Origin: CAZGSN01 sp964371655
GTDB lineage: Bacteria; Desulfobacterota; Binatia; HRBIN30
DNA: 64,000 nt
Reading direction: 5' to 3'
NCBI GenBank assembly: GCA_964371655.1
Contig: CAYJOD010000013.1
Coordinates: forward strand, 1-64,000
The notes below the pieces were generated by a model. That model was not told the DNA's origin. It saw only the letters and a program-made list of their open reading frames with translations, and made no database searches. This document shows, one piece after another, positions 18,173 to 26,382 of the stretch (position 1 is the stretch's first letter; each line of letters starts with the position of its first letter). Both the position numbers and the translations under genes were made by a program.

Positions 18173-19048
18173 ATGAAACACTCTCGAACACTCGGCATCA
18201 TCTCGGTTTGTATGCTCTGTGCCCGCGTAGCCGCAGCTGACCAAACGCCGGGACCGCAAGTCGTCGCGGCCAGCCCCGTTGCAGGCGGCGTTGACCCACT
18301 GGCGCCGCTCTTCGACGTCCATCAGTGGACGGGCGTACAGTCCACGTTTGCGAAGTTTGGCAAAGTGCATCCAAGTGCCCGTGTGCAGGTGCTCAAATCG
18401 ATCAAGCCAACCGGAACAGATGGGACTGGTGAGAGGCTGCTTTACTCGGTGAATCTGATTGTCGTCGAAAACGGCCAACTGCTCTATTCCTTTGCGCCGC
18501 TTGCAGTGCCGCAATTCGACACGCATCGGATGGACCCGGTCTTCTACATGGATGATGTTGGCGTGTACGCGGGCGGCCCTCTCGAACTGCGCGACGTCAC
18601 CGGTGATCAGGTTCCGGAAGTCATCTTCCATGCGGGCTGGATGGCCGCGTCTGATCACGCGACGGAGATCCACGTGCTGCAGTATTCGGATGGACCACCC
18701 CCGCGTTTCCGGGATATCCGGGCTGACAAGTTCGCGGAGTCATGGTGGATCGGGGTCCGGTTTCTCGACCTCGGTCGGCGGGCCTGTGTAGTGGTCGCAG
18801 AGCCCGTCGATCCACCCGTCGCACCGGATGACATTGTCTCGCACGGCCAACCGCGATTCCACAAGTACCTGGTCTACAGTTGGAGTCGCAGCACGGGACG
18901 ATTCGAAATACGGCAGACAATTCCTGAAAGGCGGCAGTTGCATGACACTGCGGAAGCGGGTCTTCAGGCGGACTGGGATTACGTTGTATCTGCGGTAAGC
19001 AAACAGGTTGGGGCGGCGAGGGATGTCACGTCAACACCGAGCAAGTAG
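18173..19048 (+). CDS. Secreted hypothetical protein
   Basis: 291 residues with a signal peptide (LGIISVCMLCARVAAA, cleavage near residue 22). The body contains the calcium-loop-like LELRDVTGDQVPEVIFHAGW (about 142-161), reminiscent of FG-GAP/VCBS repeat segments, followed by aromatic beta-strand-rich sequence. There is no catalytic motif I recognise. It lies between attC-like sites and looks like the cargo of one cassette. It is likely exported; function unknown. Confidence 0.65.
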   Translation: MKHSRTLGIISVCMLCARVAAADQTPGPQVVAASPVAGGVDPLAPLFDVHQWTGVQSTFAKFGKVHPSARVQVLKSIKPTGTDGTGERLLYSVNLIVVENGQLLYSFAPLAVPQFDTHRMDPVFYMDDVGVYAGGPLELRDVTGDQVPEVIFHAGWMAASDHATEIHVLQYSDGPPPRFRDIRADKFAESWWIGVRFLDLGRRACVVVAEPVDPPVAPDDIVSHGQPRFHKYLVYSWSRSTGRFEIRQTIPERRQLHDTAEAGLQADWDYVVSAVSKQVGAARDVTSTPSK

Positions 19049-19140
19049 GTTCTCGAGTCGACCGGCAACAGCTTTGAATCCAGTCGGGATGGTCAGTGCG
19101 GCGTCCGCGCAGGCGCAAGGCGTTAGGTTTGGCGCAGCAC

Positions 19141-19210
19141 CGCGAACGAGACGATCGAGATTGACGCGAAAAGAGCGCGCGTCTCGGCACCAGAGCCGCA
19201 GGCGTTCGGC
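19141..19210 (+). other. attC-like site 2 (weak)
   Basis: Candidate 70-nt site from CGCGAAC (19141-19147) to GTTCGGC (19204-19210) with an internal stem GAGACG 19148-19153 / CGTCTC 19180-19185. The CGAAC/GTTCG ends pair. A second GTT box, GTTAGGT, lies at 19122-19128. The surrounding gap 19049-19264 has no gene. The site is less regular than site 1. Confidence 0.35.
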
Positions 19211-19264
19211 TTGTCGGATCGGCCCGAGGTCCCATTCCCCGGAGGCAGATGCTAGCTTGCAAGC

Positions 19265-19555
19265 ATGAAGTTCGAAGTCAAGTTGGTGCCAAGTGCCGAC
19301 GCGGGCTTGGACTTCTACGCCACCCGGGAGCAGCGCGTCATCCTGGATGCCATCGAAGAGTTCCTTGAGGTAGATGCTGACGTGGAAACGAAGAGGCGGA
19401 AGCAACCTCGCCCGAATCCGCTCGCACCCTGGGAGTTGAGGGCCGGAGACTACCGAGTATTCTACGAGATCACGGTCGAGCGACAGGTCCGGGTGTTGGC
19501 GGTGGGGCAGGTCCACAACGAATTATTCATCCGCGGACAGAAGGTGGAGCTATGA
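19265..19555 (+). CDS. RelE/ParE-type toxin
   Basis: 96-residue protein with the RelE/ParE fold pattern. After an N-terminal helix region, the core APWELRAGDYRVFYEITVERQVRVLAVGQVHN matches the plasmid-stabilisation toxin family, with the basic and Tyr/Arg residues used for ribosome-dependent mRNA cleavage or gyrase inhibition. It overlaps the next gene as ATGA, so toxin precedes antitoxin. It lies between attC-like sites 2 and 3. Confidence 0.82.
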   Translation: MKFEVKLVPSADAGLDFYATREQRVILDAIEEFLEVDADVETKRRKQPRPNPLAPWELRAGDYRVFYEITVERQVRVLAVGQVHNELFIRGQKVEL

Positions 19556-19797
19556 AGACGATCGATCTTAGAAGTGAACCGCACTCGTTGAGCGAAGTGC
19601 TGACCCTGGCAGCGTCTGAAGCCGTTCTCATTCGGTCACCAGGCGGTGAGGACTTTGTCCTCGAACACGCAGACAAGTTCGACAAGGAGGTCGCCTCGTT
19701 GGGTAGTAGTGAGCGGTTTACGTCTTTCCTCGACGAGAGATCAAAGGAATCTGGCGACGTACCCCTTGGTGCCGTGCGCGCGAAGCGCGGCCTCTGA
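19552..19797 (+). CDS. Putative antitoxin of the RelE-type pair
   Basis: 81 residues. MKTIDLRSEPHSLSEVLTLA followed by AVLIRSPGGEDFVL resembles the N-terminal DNA-binding portion of Phd/YefM-type antitoxins; the acidic C-terminal half (HADKFDKEVASLGSSERF) would wrap the toxin. The ATGA overlap with the toxin gene supports a functional pair. The assignment depends on context as much as on sequence. Confidence 0.65.
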   Translation: MKTIDLRSEPHSLSEVLTLAASEAVLIRSPGGEDFVLEHADKFDKEVASLGSSERFTSFLDERSKESGDVPLGAVRAKRGL

Positions 19798-19870
19798 AGC
19801 AGCCGCAGGCGACGACGGCGTAGGCTGACTGGTCACTGGTGCCGCCGGGCCTGAGCCGCCGGCGTTACTC
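19792..19870 (+). other. attC-like site 3 (degenerate left end)
   Basis: Clearly homologous to site 1: it shares CCGCAGGCG on the left arm and an exact 19-nt right arm (19849-19867). The stem CAGGC 19806-19810 / GCCTG 19849-19853 is kept. The left core reads CTCTGAA rather than AAC, so this copy may be inactive. It includes the antitoxin stop codon. Confidence 0.5.
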
Positions 19871-19904
19871 GTCGGGAGCGAGCCACGAGGGGCAAGATTG
19901 GACG

Positions 19905-20684
19905 ATGAAATCCAGACGGAAGATGACTGCGGCTCTACGGCCCACGGGGGCGCCGTTCCTCCGTCGCGTCGTGAGCCTTACTGAGAAGATCGATCGAACC
20001 CGATATCCATTCAACGTCCGCGCCTTCTCCCACGGGATTGACATCGGGTTTCGAAGCAACGTGACCTTCTTCGTCGGCGAAAACGGTAGCGGCAAGTCCA
20101 CACTTCTCGAAGCGCTCGCGGAGTGCTGTGGGTTCAACCCTGAGGGTGGCAACCGCGATCATCACCGGGCAACGTTCGCCGACCGTTCCGAGTTGGCCCA
20201 GGCTCTGAGGCTATCGTGGCTACCTAAGGTGACCGAGGGTTTCTTCATGCGGGCCGAGAGCTTCTACAACTTCGCCACGTACATCGGTCAGGTATCGGAC
20301 CTGCGAGCATACGGCGGCAAATCGCTTCACGAGCAGTCCCACGGTGAATCCTTCCTCTCCCTCTTCGCCAATCGGTTTGAACAGGGGCTTTACATTCTGG
20401 ATGAGCCGGAAGCCGCGCTTTCACCGCAACGACAGCTTTCGTTTCTCCAGATCATCCACGACCTCGAGAGACCCGGCCATGCTCAGTTCCTGATCTCCAC
20501 TCACTCGCCTATTGTCCTGAGCTACCCGGGTGCTGTTCTCTTCAGCCTCGACGGGGATACGATCCGAGAGATCGCCTACCGTGAAACGGAGCACTACCTG
20601 GTGACCCGCGATTTCCTCAACTCGCCCGATCGATATTTCAAGCATCTCTTCGGTACACCCAACGATGAGGGGGACGATGTCTAA
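19905..20684 (+). CDS. AAA family ATPase, RecF/SMC-like
   Basis: 259-residue ATP-binding protein. Walker A GENGSGKST is preceded by NVTFFVGEN; a signature-like segment HEQSHGESFLSLF and Walker B GLYILDEPEAALSP follow, with switch histidine in FLISTHSPIVL. This is the compact AAA ATPase type often found in mobile or defence contexts and in integron cassettes; it has no visible nuclease domain. ATG at 19905 is chosen; the open frame upstream lies in the attC-like site. Its TAA stop falls within GTCTAAC of site 4. Confidence 0.85.
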   Translation: MKSRRKMTAALRPTGAPFLRRVVSLTEKIDRTRYPFNVRAFSHGIDIGFRSNVTFFVGENGSGKSTLLEALAECCGFNPEGGNRDHHRATFADRSELAQALRLSWLPKVTEGFFMRAESFYNFATYIGQVSDLRAYGGKSLHEQSHGESFLSLFANRFEQGLYILDEPEAALSPQRQLSFLQIIHDLERPGHAQFLISTHSPIVLSYPGAVLFSLDGDTIREIAYRETEHYLVTRDFLNSPDRYFKHLFGTPNDEGDDV

Positions 20685-20777
20685 CACGTCGCTCGATCGG
20701 ACTGCGGGTGGGAGCGATCTTGTTCGAAGCGAGCCGGGCCGGTTCACCCGCGGCCGCTCAGCGGCACGCCGTTCGGC
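20679..20777 (+). other. attC-like site 4
   Basis: 99-nt palindromic region from GTCTAAC (20679-20685, containing the ATPase stop) to GTTCGGC (20771-20777). The stem GCGGGTG 20704-20710 pairs with CACCCGC 20745-20751. The next gene begins on the opposite strand 11 nt later, so this marks the right end of the island. Confidence 0.5.
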
Positions 20778-20787
20778 GGGATGTGCT

Positions 20788-21819
20788 TCAAAATATGGGC
20801 GGGGACGCCGAGGCCGGAGGGTAATCGCCCCCGCGTAACCCCGACCTGTCGCCTGCTTCCAGCAGCTCGACGACGCGTTGTGAATATTCGCCGGCGCTTG
20901 GTGCTGCGATGCCGGTTTGGATGGAGCGTACGAAGGCTTGCGCGGTGAGGGCGAGCGGCTCGTCGGCTCCGCCGGCTACAGTCTCGGTGGCTTCGAAGTG
21001 GTCGATCGGCACGACGTTGCCATTCGCCGTCGCCGGATCGGCGACCGCATAATCGAAGAAGCGCAGCGAGCGCTGTCCGAAGCGGCCCTCGAAGTGCAAC
21101 ATCCCTTTACTGCCGACGGCAACGATGCTGGCAACCTTCAAGGGCGACAACCAGCTGAGGTAGATGTGCGCCGAAACCCCGCCAGTCAGTCGTACGCTGG
21201 CGACCGACATGTCGGCAATGCCTTGCTGCAGGTAGTCGAAGCCTTCGACGTGGATGTGCTCGACGGATCCCGGCACCAGGTAGCACAGGATCGAAAGGTC
21301 GTGCGGCGCCGAGTTCCACCACACGTTCGAATCGCGCCGGATGCGCCCCATGCCGAGGCGTTCGAAGGAGAGATGAAAGAGCCGGCCCAAACGCCCGCTC
21401 TCGATCCACTGTTTGGCGAGCTGTACCAGCGGGTCGTACAGAAAGGTCTCGTCGACGAACAAGGTCCGCTGCTGGGCGCGCGCCAGCTCGACGAGCCCGC
21501 GTGCCTCATCGGCTCGCATCGCCAATGGCTTCTCGACCCAACAATGCTTGCCCGTCTCGATCACGCGGCGGGCGAGGGCGTAGTGTGTCGACGGCGGTGT
21601 GACCACGGCGACGGCATCGATGTCGGAGCGCTGCAAGAGCTGGTCGATGTCGCTTGTCGTTGCTGCGCTCGTGTTCAGTGCGGCTAGCCGGAGTGGGTCG
21701 CTGTCACACACGCCGTTGACGCTCAGACCGTCCGTCTCGCCAAATACGCGCACGAGCTTCTCGCCCCAGTAGCCGGCACCGATGATGCCGATGCCGATTG
21801 GTGTTTGCCCTGCCGTCAT
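20788..21819 (-). CDS. Gfo/Idh/MocA family NAD(P)-dependent oxidoreductase
   Basis: 343 residues. N-terminal Rossmann fold with GIGIIGAGYWGEKLVR, the adjoining AVVTPPSTHYALARRVIETG and the hallmark EKP in CWVEKPLA. The C-terminal sugar-binding half includes WWNSAPHDLSILCYL with a likely catalytic His. The family oxidises or reduces sugars and nucleotide sugars. As the last gene of the minus-strand glycan locus it may make or modify a sugar for the envelope; the exact substrate is unknown. Confidence 0.88.
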   Translation of the reverse strand: MTAGQTPIGIGIIGAGYWGEKLVRVFGETDGLSVNGVCDSDPLRLAALNTSAATTSDIDQLLQRSDIDAVAVVTPPSTHYALARRVIETGKHCWVEKPLAMRADEARGLVELARAQQRTLFVDETFLYDPLVQLAKQWIESGRLGRLFHLSFERLGMGRIRRDSNVWWNSAPHDLSILCYLVPGSVEHIHVEGFDYLQQGIADMSVASVRLTGGVSAHIYLSWLSPLKVASIVAVGSKGMLHFEGRFGQRSLRFFDYAVADPATANGNVVPIDHFEATETVAGGADEPLALTAQAFVRSIQTGIAAPSAGEYSQRVVELLEAGDRSGLRGGDYPPASASPPIF

Positions 21820-21891
21820 CTGTACACACTCAGCTGGAACAGTACCATCTATCTTGGGGTGCGCCCCGCAACCGGACCAGAGAGCAAAATG

Positions 21892-21983
21892 ACCACGGAT
21901 TACACGGATGGCACGGATGGGATGGTTTCAATTCTCTGATCTCACAATCTTCAGAAATCCGTGCCATCCGTGCAATCCGTGGT
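21892..21983. repeat. Inverted array of CACGGATG units (short form)
   Basis: 27-bp arms at 21892-21918 and 21957-21983 are inverted copies with a single mismatch. Each arm is a tandem of about three ACACGGATG-type units. Loop of 38 nt. It lies in the 21820-22032 gap, which has no gene. Confidence 0.8.
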
Positions 21984-22032
21984 AGGAATCTTTGGCTTGA
22001 GCCGCCGCGACGATCCTCGGAACGCGTCGGGC

Positions 22033-22929
22033 TCATGTCGCGTTGGCTCGCTCTGGGTACTCGCGGCGTACGCGGTAGACGCCGTAGCGTTGGGCGCGGT
22101 TGTAGCGGCGCAGGTTCCAAGCAAGCATCGCGGCAATCGCCGCCACGGCGCCGCCGGCCCAGATGTGGGCGCGGGCGAGGGCGTACAGCGTCGCGGCGAT
22201 CGCCACGACCACACTGGCGCGTTCGCCGCCGCGTGCGCCATGGATCACGAAGGGCAGCGTCCATACGTCGCGCACAACCGCGAAGGTGCGGCTGAGGCCA
22301 TAGTGCGACTGCCCGCGCTCGCGGCGGCGATCGCCGACCGGCAGTTCGCAAACCTCTGCCGCCGTCACCCCAAACACGGCCGGCATGAAACGATTGAAGC
22401 CGCGCGGCAGGGCGGCACCGTCGACCAGCGTGCGCCGGTAGATCTTGAGGCCGCAGCCGTTGTCGTGAAGGGGGACTCCGGTCACCCAACGAATGAGCGC
22501 GTTGGCAAGGCGCGACGGCAGCACCCGCAACAGCACATCCTCTTGCCGCCTCTGGCGCCAGCCGGACACAACCCTGTAGCCGCCGTGCTCGAGCGCGGTG
22601 AGCAGACGCGGGATGTCATGCGGATCGTTCTGACCGTCGCCGTCGAGAGTGATCACCAACTCGCCGGCGGCGCTGTTGAAGCCGGCGCACAAAGCCGCAG
22701 CCTCGCCGAAATTTCCGTCGAGATCGACAACCCGCAGCACGGCGTGCTCGCCTTGCAGGGCGAGCAGCTCCTGCAAGGTCGCATCGCTACTGCCGTCGTT
22801 GACGTAGATGATCTCGAACCGCCGGCCCAGCGTGCTCAGCACGTCGTGAATTTCGGTGAAGAGTGGCTTGATGTTGCCGGACTCGTTGTACACGGGGACC
22901 ACGACCGAGAGGGAAGGTGACGCTGTCAT
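22033..22929 (-). CDS. Family 2 glycosyltransferase, polyprenyl-phosphate type
   Basis: 298 residues. GT-A catalytic domain: LSVVVPVYNESGNIKPL, nucleotide-binding FEIIYVNDGSSD and the metal-binding VITLDGDGQNDP, then GLKIYRR. A short C-terminal hydrophobic stretch (about 235-265) may associate with the membrane. It resembles dolichol/undecaprenyl-phosphate sugar transferases such as ArnC/GtrB, which load a sugar on a lipid carrier for GT39/GT83 enzymes. The locus therefore has two such transferases (with the one at 31.0-32.0 kb), perhaps for two sugars. Confidence 0.88.
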   Translation of the reverse strand: MTASPSLSVVVPVYNESGNIKPLFTEIHDVLSTLGRRFEIIYVNDGSSDATLQELLALQGEHAVLRVVDLDGNFGEAAALCAGFNSAAGELVITLDGDGQNDPHDIPRLLTALEHGGYRVVSGWRQRRQEDVLLRVLPSRLANALIRWVTGVPLHDNGCGLKIYRRTLVDGAALPRGFNRFMPAVFGVTAAEVCELPVGDRRRERGQSHYGLSRTFAVVRDVWTLPFVIHGARGGERASVVVAIAATLYALARAHIWAGGAVAAIAAMLAWNLRRYNRAQRYGVYRVRREYPERANAT

Positions 22930-22950
22930 GGAGCGCTAGCCTAGATTTCT

Positions 22951-23239
22951 CACCGCAGAGACGCCGAGACGCCGAGAAAGCCTTCGATGGTTGGAAGAGC
23001 TGATGATTGTGGCCGGATCGATTCCCTGCACTCTGCTGTTTCGGCAGTTTTGCAATTGTTCCCAGAACATCTTTTTCTCCGTGCCTCTGCGTCTCTGCGG
23101 TGAAGTCTTGGTGAGAAAAGCGGGCCAGCCTGAATTCCCGACGAAGCAATCACCACGCGGGAATGAACCACAGAGAACACCGAGGCCACAGAGAGACGAA
23201 TCTTGGATTCCCTGTCTTCATCTCCGTGGCCTCTGTGGT
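22951..23239. repeat. Two nested arrays of CACAGAG/GACGCCGAG units
   Basis: The gap 22930-23251 holds no gene. Arms 22951-22980 (CACCGCAGAGACGCCGAGAC and on) and 23071-23102 (its imperfect complement) form one inverted array. A second, smaller one has arms 23167-23196 (ACCACAGAGAACACCGAGG and on) and 23221-23239 (CTCCGTGGCCTCTGTGGT). Related units recur at 44882-44957. Confidence 0.75.
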
Positions 23240-23251
23240 CAGACATCCGCG

Positions 23252-24352
23252 TTAGCCGAAGAACGAGACGACGGCGGCGGCGACCTGCTCGACCTCGGTG
23301 TCGGTCAAGTCTGGGAAGATCGGAATCGACAGGATCTCGCGCGCCAGCTGCTCGGCGCGCGGTAGGGCCGGGGCCTCACCATAACGCCGTAGCCAGGATG
23401 GCTGGCGGTGCAGCGGCGTCGGGTAGTGAATGCCGGTCTCGACTCCCGCCGCACGCAGATGCGCGGCGAGGCGGTCGCGCTGCGGCGTGCGCACCACGAA
23501 CTGGTGGTAGACGTGCACCTCGCCGGTGCCTTCGCTGGGGACGCGAAGATCGAGGCCGGAAAACCTCTCACGGTAATAGGCGGCGATCTGGCGTCGGTGT
23601 TGATTGCGTGCGTCGAGATAAGGCAACTTCACGCGCAGCACGGCGGCCTGCAGCTCGTCGAGACGGCTGTTGAAGCCGTAATCGACGTGATGGTTCTTCT
23701 TCTCTTGACCGTGAGTGCGCAGCACACGGAGGCGGTGCTCGAGGTTCGCGTCCGCTGTCACCACGAAACCGGCGTCGCCGTAGGCGCCGAGATTCTTGAC
23801 CACGCCGGCGCTGAAGCAGCCCATGACTCCAAAGCTGCCAGCCTTGCGGCCGTCGCGCGTACCGCCGTGTGCGTGCGAGGCGTCTTCGATGAGGGCACAG
23901 CCGCGACGCCGCGTCAGGTCAATGACCGGATTGAGGGCAAGCGTGGCGCCGTACAGGTGAACGACCAGCACCGCCTTGGTGCGTGTCGAAATCGCGGCCG
24001 TCAGCTGTTCGATGTCGGGGCCGAAGCCGTCGGCTTCGACATCGATCACGCGCGGCAGGGCGCCGACATGATGGATGGCTTCGATATCGGCGGCGAAAGC
24101 GTTGGCGTGCACGATGACTTCGTCGCCCGGGCCGATGTCGAGGGCGGCAAACGCGAGTGTCAGGGCGTCGGTACCCGATGCAACGCCGCAGGCGAGGGGG
24201 ACACCCATGTAGGCGGCGATCTCACGTTCGAACGACGCGACCTGCTCGCCGTTGAGGAGGTTCAGGGTCGCCAGCGTCGCCCGCCACGATTCCTGCACCT
24301 CGCCTGCGATTTGTGCGTACTCGCGCTTTAGGTCCAACAGTGGAATCGTCAT
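23252..24352 (-). CDS. DegT/DnrJ/EryC1/StrS family sugar aminotransferase
   Basis: 366-residue PLP-dependent enzyme that transaminates keto-sugar nucleotides. GVASGTDALTLAF binds the cofactor phosphate, EDASHAHGG carries the PLP-ring aspartate (Asp157), and the Schiff-base lysine is Lys186 in VVKNLGAYGDAG. The KNLGAYGD version is more like the FdtB/DesV/VioA branch than E. coli ArnB. In this locus it could supply the 4-amino group of an aminoarabinose-type sugar (ArnB role) or make another amino sugar. ATG at 24352 is used; the upstream frame runs through an intergenic repeat. Confidence 0.88.
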   Translation of the reverse strand: MTIPLLDLKREYAQIAGEVQESWRATLATLNLLNGEQVASFEREIAAYMGVPLACGVASGTDALTLAFAALDIGPGDEVIVHANAFAADIEAIHHVGALPRVIDVEADGFGPDIEQLTAAISTRTKAVLVVHLYGATLALNPVIDLTRRRGCALIEDASHAHGGTRDGRKAGSFGVMGCFSAGVVKNLGAYGDAGFVVTADANLEHRLRVLRTHGQEKKNHHVDYGFNSRLDELQAAVLRVKLPYLDARNQHRRQIAAYYRERFSGLDLRVPSEGTGEVHVYHQFVVRTPQRDRLAAHLRAAGVETGIHYPTPLHRQPSWLRRYGEAPALPRAEQLAREILSIPIFPDLTDTEVEQVAAAVVSFFG

Positions 24353-24380
24353 TTGGCTGCCCGCTCCTCTCCTACTCATC

Positions 24381-24614
24381 GGGCTTTGCGCGAAGGCTTC
24401 GTGAGGCACGGTCCGCACGCAGCCCGCGTGGGCTGCGACGCCTTTGGAGTGCGGCGACTTGGCGCCGCTTTGGGGTGGGATGGGCGGCGGCGTTGCTGCG
24501 TCGCAGCGACCCCTCCCCACGCCAAAGCGGGAGCAAGCTCCCGCACTCCGAAAGGATGGAACGCTCCCTTTGCGAGTCGGATGTTCGAATTCCGCCGAAC
24601 TCTTGTGCAAAGCC
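24381..24614. repeat. Palindromic element, GGAGTGCGG family, copy 2
   Basis: In the gap 24353-24617 inside the arn-like locus. Inner arms 24446-24473 (GGAGTGCGGCGACTTGGCGC and on) and 24522-24549 (CCAAAGCGGGAGCAAGCTCC and on) match those at 12031-12203, and the outer ends GGGCTTTGCGCG (24381-24392) and TTGTGCAAAGCC (24603-24614) match as well. There is extra palindromic sequence in the middle (GCTGCGTCGCAGC). Confidence 0.75.
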
Positions 24615-24617
24615 GGC

Positions 24618-26381
24618 TCATTCCGGCACGTGCTGCGTCTCGTCCCGGCGGCGGACCAGGAGCAACGGATCCTTGATCTTGTCTTGAAGGTTGTTGGCGA
24701 GGGCGACCTTCTCGTAGACGGCCGCGGCGTCCGGATGTTGCGCCCATTCCGACGACGCCATCAGCAGGAACCGCGGAGCGTCGACGGGCAATGGTCCCTG
24801 GTACTGCGGAATGTGCCCCCCGTAATAAAAGACGGCGCCGTACTCGAAGGCTTTGTAGAAGCGCAGATCGGCTCCTGGTCCGACGCTGGCGCGAACCTCG
24901 CGCATGAATTCACGATACGTCTGCCGCTGCGCCACGGCTGGCAGGAATACGACGCTCACGGTTGCTTGCAACGCCATGGTGGCGAGCGCGAGACCGGCGA
25001 AAATCTGTGTCCAATCGCGGCGGCGACCGCCGTAGGTCAGAACCAAGAGCCCCGCCAGGCTCGCAAGCAGTAGACCGCCGAGCACGACACGATCGTCGCG
25101 TACGGCCTGCGCGATGCCCGGCACGACTAGGCGTGCCGATGATGAGAGCATCGGTGCGACCCACTCCAGCAAGGGTGCACCGAGACCCTGCAGAACCAAG
25201 ATCAACGACAGTGGGATGAGGACGCCGAGCAGCACGCGCCCGAGCCACTGTGCCGCGGTAGCCAGCTGCGGCTGTTGATCGGGCTTCGAGAACTGCTCCC
25301 GCCACCAGGAGCCCAGCAGCAAGGCCGCTGCGGGATACAGCGCCAGCAAGTAGACGCTGCGCTTCTGCGCGGCGAGCTCGTAGAACCCAAGCACGACCGC
25401 GATCCAAACCAGCAGGAAGACGCGCGCATCCTTCAACGTGAGTGCTTTGCGCTGGCGCCACAGGTCGGAAACCACGCCGGCGAAGAACGGAGTCCACGGC
25501 AGCATGCCGAGCAACAGTGCCCCCGGGAGGTAGGCGAGCGAGTGGCGATGACCGCTCCAACCGAAGTCCGGATTATTGACGAAGCTGAATAGCTGCTCGC
25601 CGAGGATCTGTTTGCGGAAGAAAGACCAGCCGCCCACGACGAGCGCCAGCACGTACCAGAACCCGGCGCCGATGGCGACGATCGCGGCGCCGCGTGGCAG
25701 CCGCATCGCGCCCGGTAGACGCCAGTCGCGGTTCAGCACGATCATGACCAGAGCGACGAGGCCGGGGAGGACGGCGCCGACGAAACCCTTGCCGAGAACG
25801 GCAATGGCGATGCTCACGTACAGCGGCGTCAGCCAGCGCGGCGAACGCGTCCGCGAGAAAAAGAGCAGACACAGAAACGCTGCCTGCAATCCGAAGGTGA
25901 GAGTCATGTCGACACGGGCGCCGGTGGCCGCGCGCGCCCATTCGAACATCGTCATCAGCGCCAGAGCGCTGATGAACCCGGCGCGCGCATCCCACAGGAT
26001 GGCGCCGGCCAACAGCACGCACCACAACGACAGCAGCGACAACGCCGCCGACGGAAAGCGGATGCTGCCCTCGTCAGTGGCGCCGCGCACCATGGACGTC
26101 AGAGCCCCGAGCCAATGGAAGAGCGGCGGCTTCGACGGCAGCTCTTCGCCGTTGCGCATCGGTAGAATCCAGCCACCGCTGTGCGTCATCTCCCACACCA
26201 CCAGACCCTCGCGCGGTTCACCCGTGGTGTGGAACGGCGCTTTGCCGAGCCCCCATAGACTGATCACCAACCATGCCGCCGTGATCAGCGCGGCATACGC
26301 CAGGAGCTGCAAACGCTGGGACCGCGGCGCGGTCGAACTAGACGGCGGCGAGTCGATGTTTGGGGCGACGTTCTCTTCCAT
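24618..26381 (-). CDS. ArnT-like glycosyltransferase (GT39/GT83), second copy
   Basis: 587-residue integral membrane protein with about 12 predicted helices. The N-terminal periplasmic loop has GEPREGLVVWEM (Glu55-Pro-Arg-Glu58), where the canonical motif is EPDEARYAE, and then LPSKPPLFHWL, the family KPPL motif. The family transfers a sugar from undecaprenyl phosphate to lipid A or a protein. It starts 1-2 nt after the stop of the neighbouring ArnT gene. The altered acidic motif may mean another acceptor or donor. Confidence 0.85.
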   Translation of the reverse strand: MEENVAPNIDSPPSSSTAPRSQRLQLLAYAALITAAWLVISLWGLGKAPFHTTGEPREGLVVWEMTHSGGWILPMRNGEELPSKPPLFHWLGALTSMVRGATDEGSIRFPSAALSLLSLWCVLLAGAILWDARAGFISALALMTMFEWARAATGARVDMTLTFGLQAAFLCLLFFSRTRSPRWLTPLYVSIAIAVLGKGFVGAVLPGLVALVMIVLNRDWRLPGAMRLPRGAAIVAIGAGFWYVLALVVGGWSFFRKQILGEQLFSFVNNPDFGWSGHRHSLAYLPGALLLGMLPWTPFFAGVVSDLWRQRKALTLKDARVFLLVWIAVVLGFYELAAQKRSVYLLALYPAAALLLGSWWREQFSKPDQQPQLATAAQWLGRVLLGVLIPLSLILVLQGLGAPLLEWVAPMLSSSARLVVPGIAQAVRDDRVVLGGLLLASLAGLLVLTYGGRRRDWTQIFAGLALATMALQATVSVVFLPAVAQRQTYREFMREVRASVGPGADLRFYKAFEYGAVFYYGGHIPQYQGPLPVDAPRFLLMASSEWAQHPDAAAVYEKVALANNLQDKIKDPLLLVRRRDETQHVPE

Positions 26382-26382
26382 T

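Larger units (their letters stand above)
17466..20777 (+). mobile_element. Candidate integron-cassette cluster without integrase (CALIN-like)
   Basis: Four plus-strand gene units lie in succession inside an otherwise minus-strand region: DUF433/DUF5615 pair, secreted hypothetical, RelE-type toxin with antitoxin, AAA ATPase. Each unit is followed within a short distance by a GC-rich palindrome of 70-99 nt, most with AAC at the left and GTT at the right, as in attC recombination sites. Two of the sites overlap the stop codon of the gene before them, as in integron cassettes. Two of the four units are toxin-antitoxin pairs, typical cargo. No integron integrase is in the window. The assignment is an inference from layout and folding. 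Confidence 0.55.

Noticed and set aside
24353..24617. Overlapping small open frames in the repeat between the aminotransferase and the GT39 gene
   Set aside because: All lie within a palindromic element and change with its repeats.
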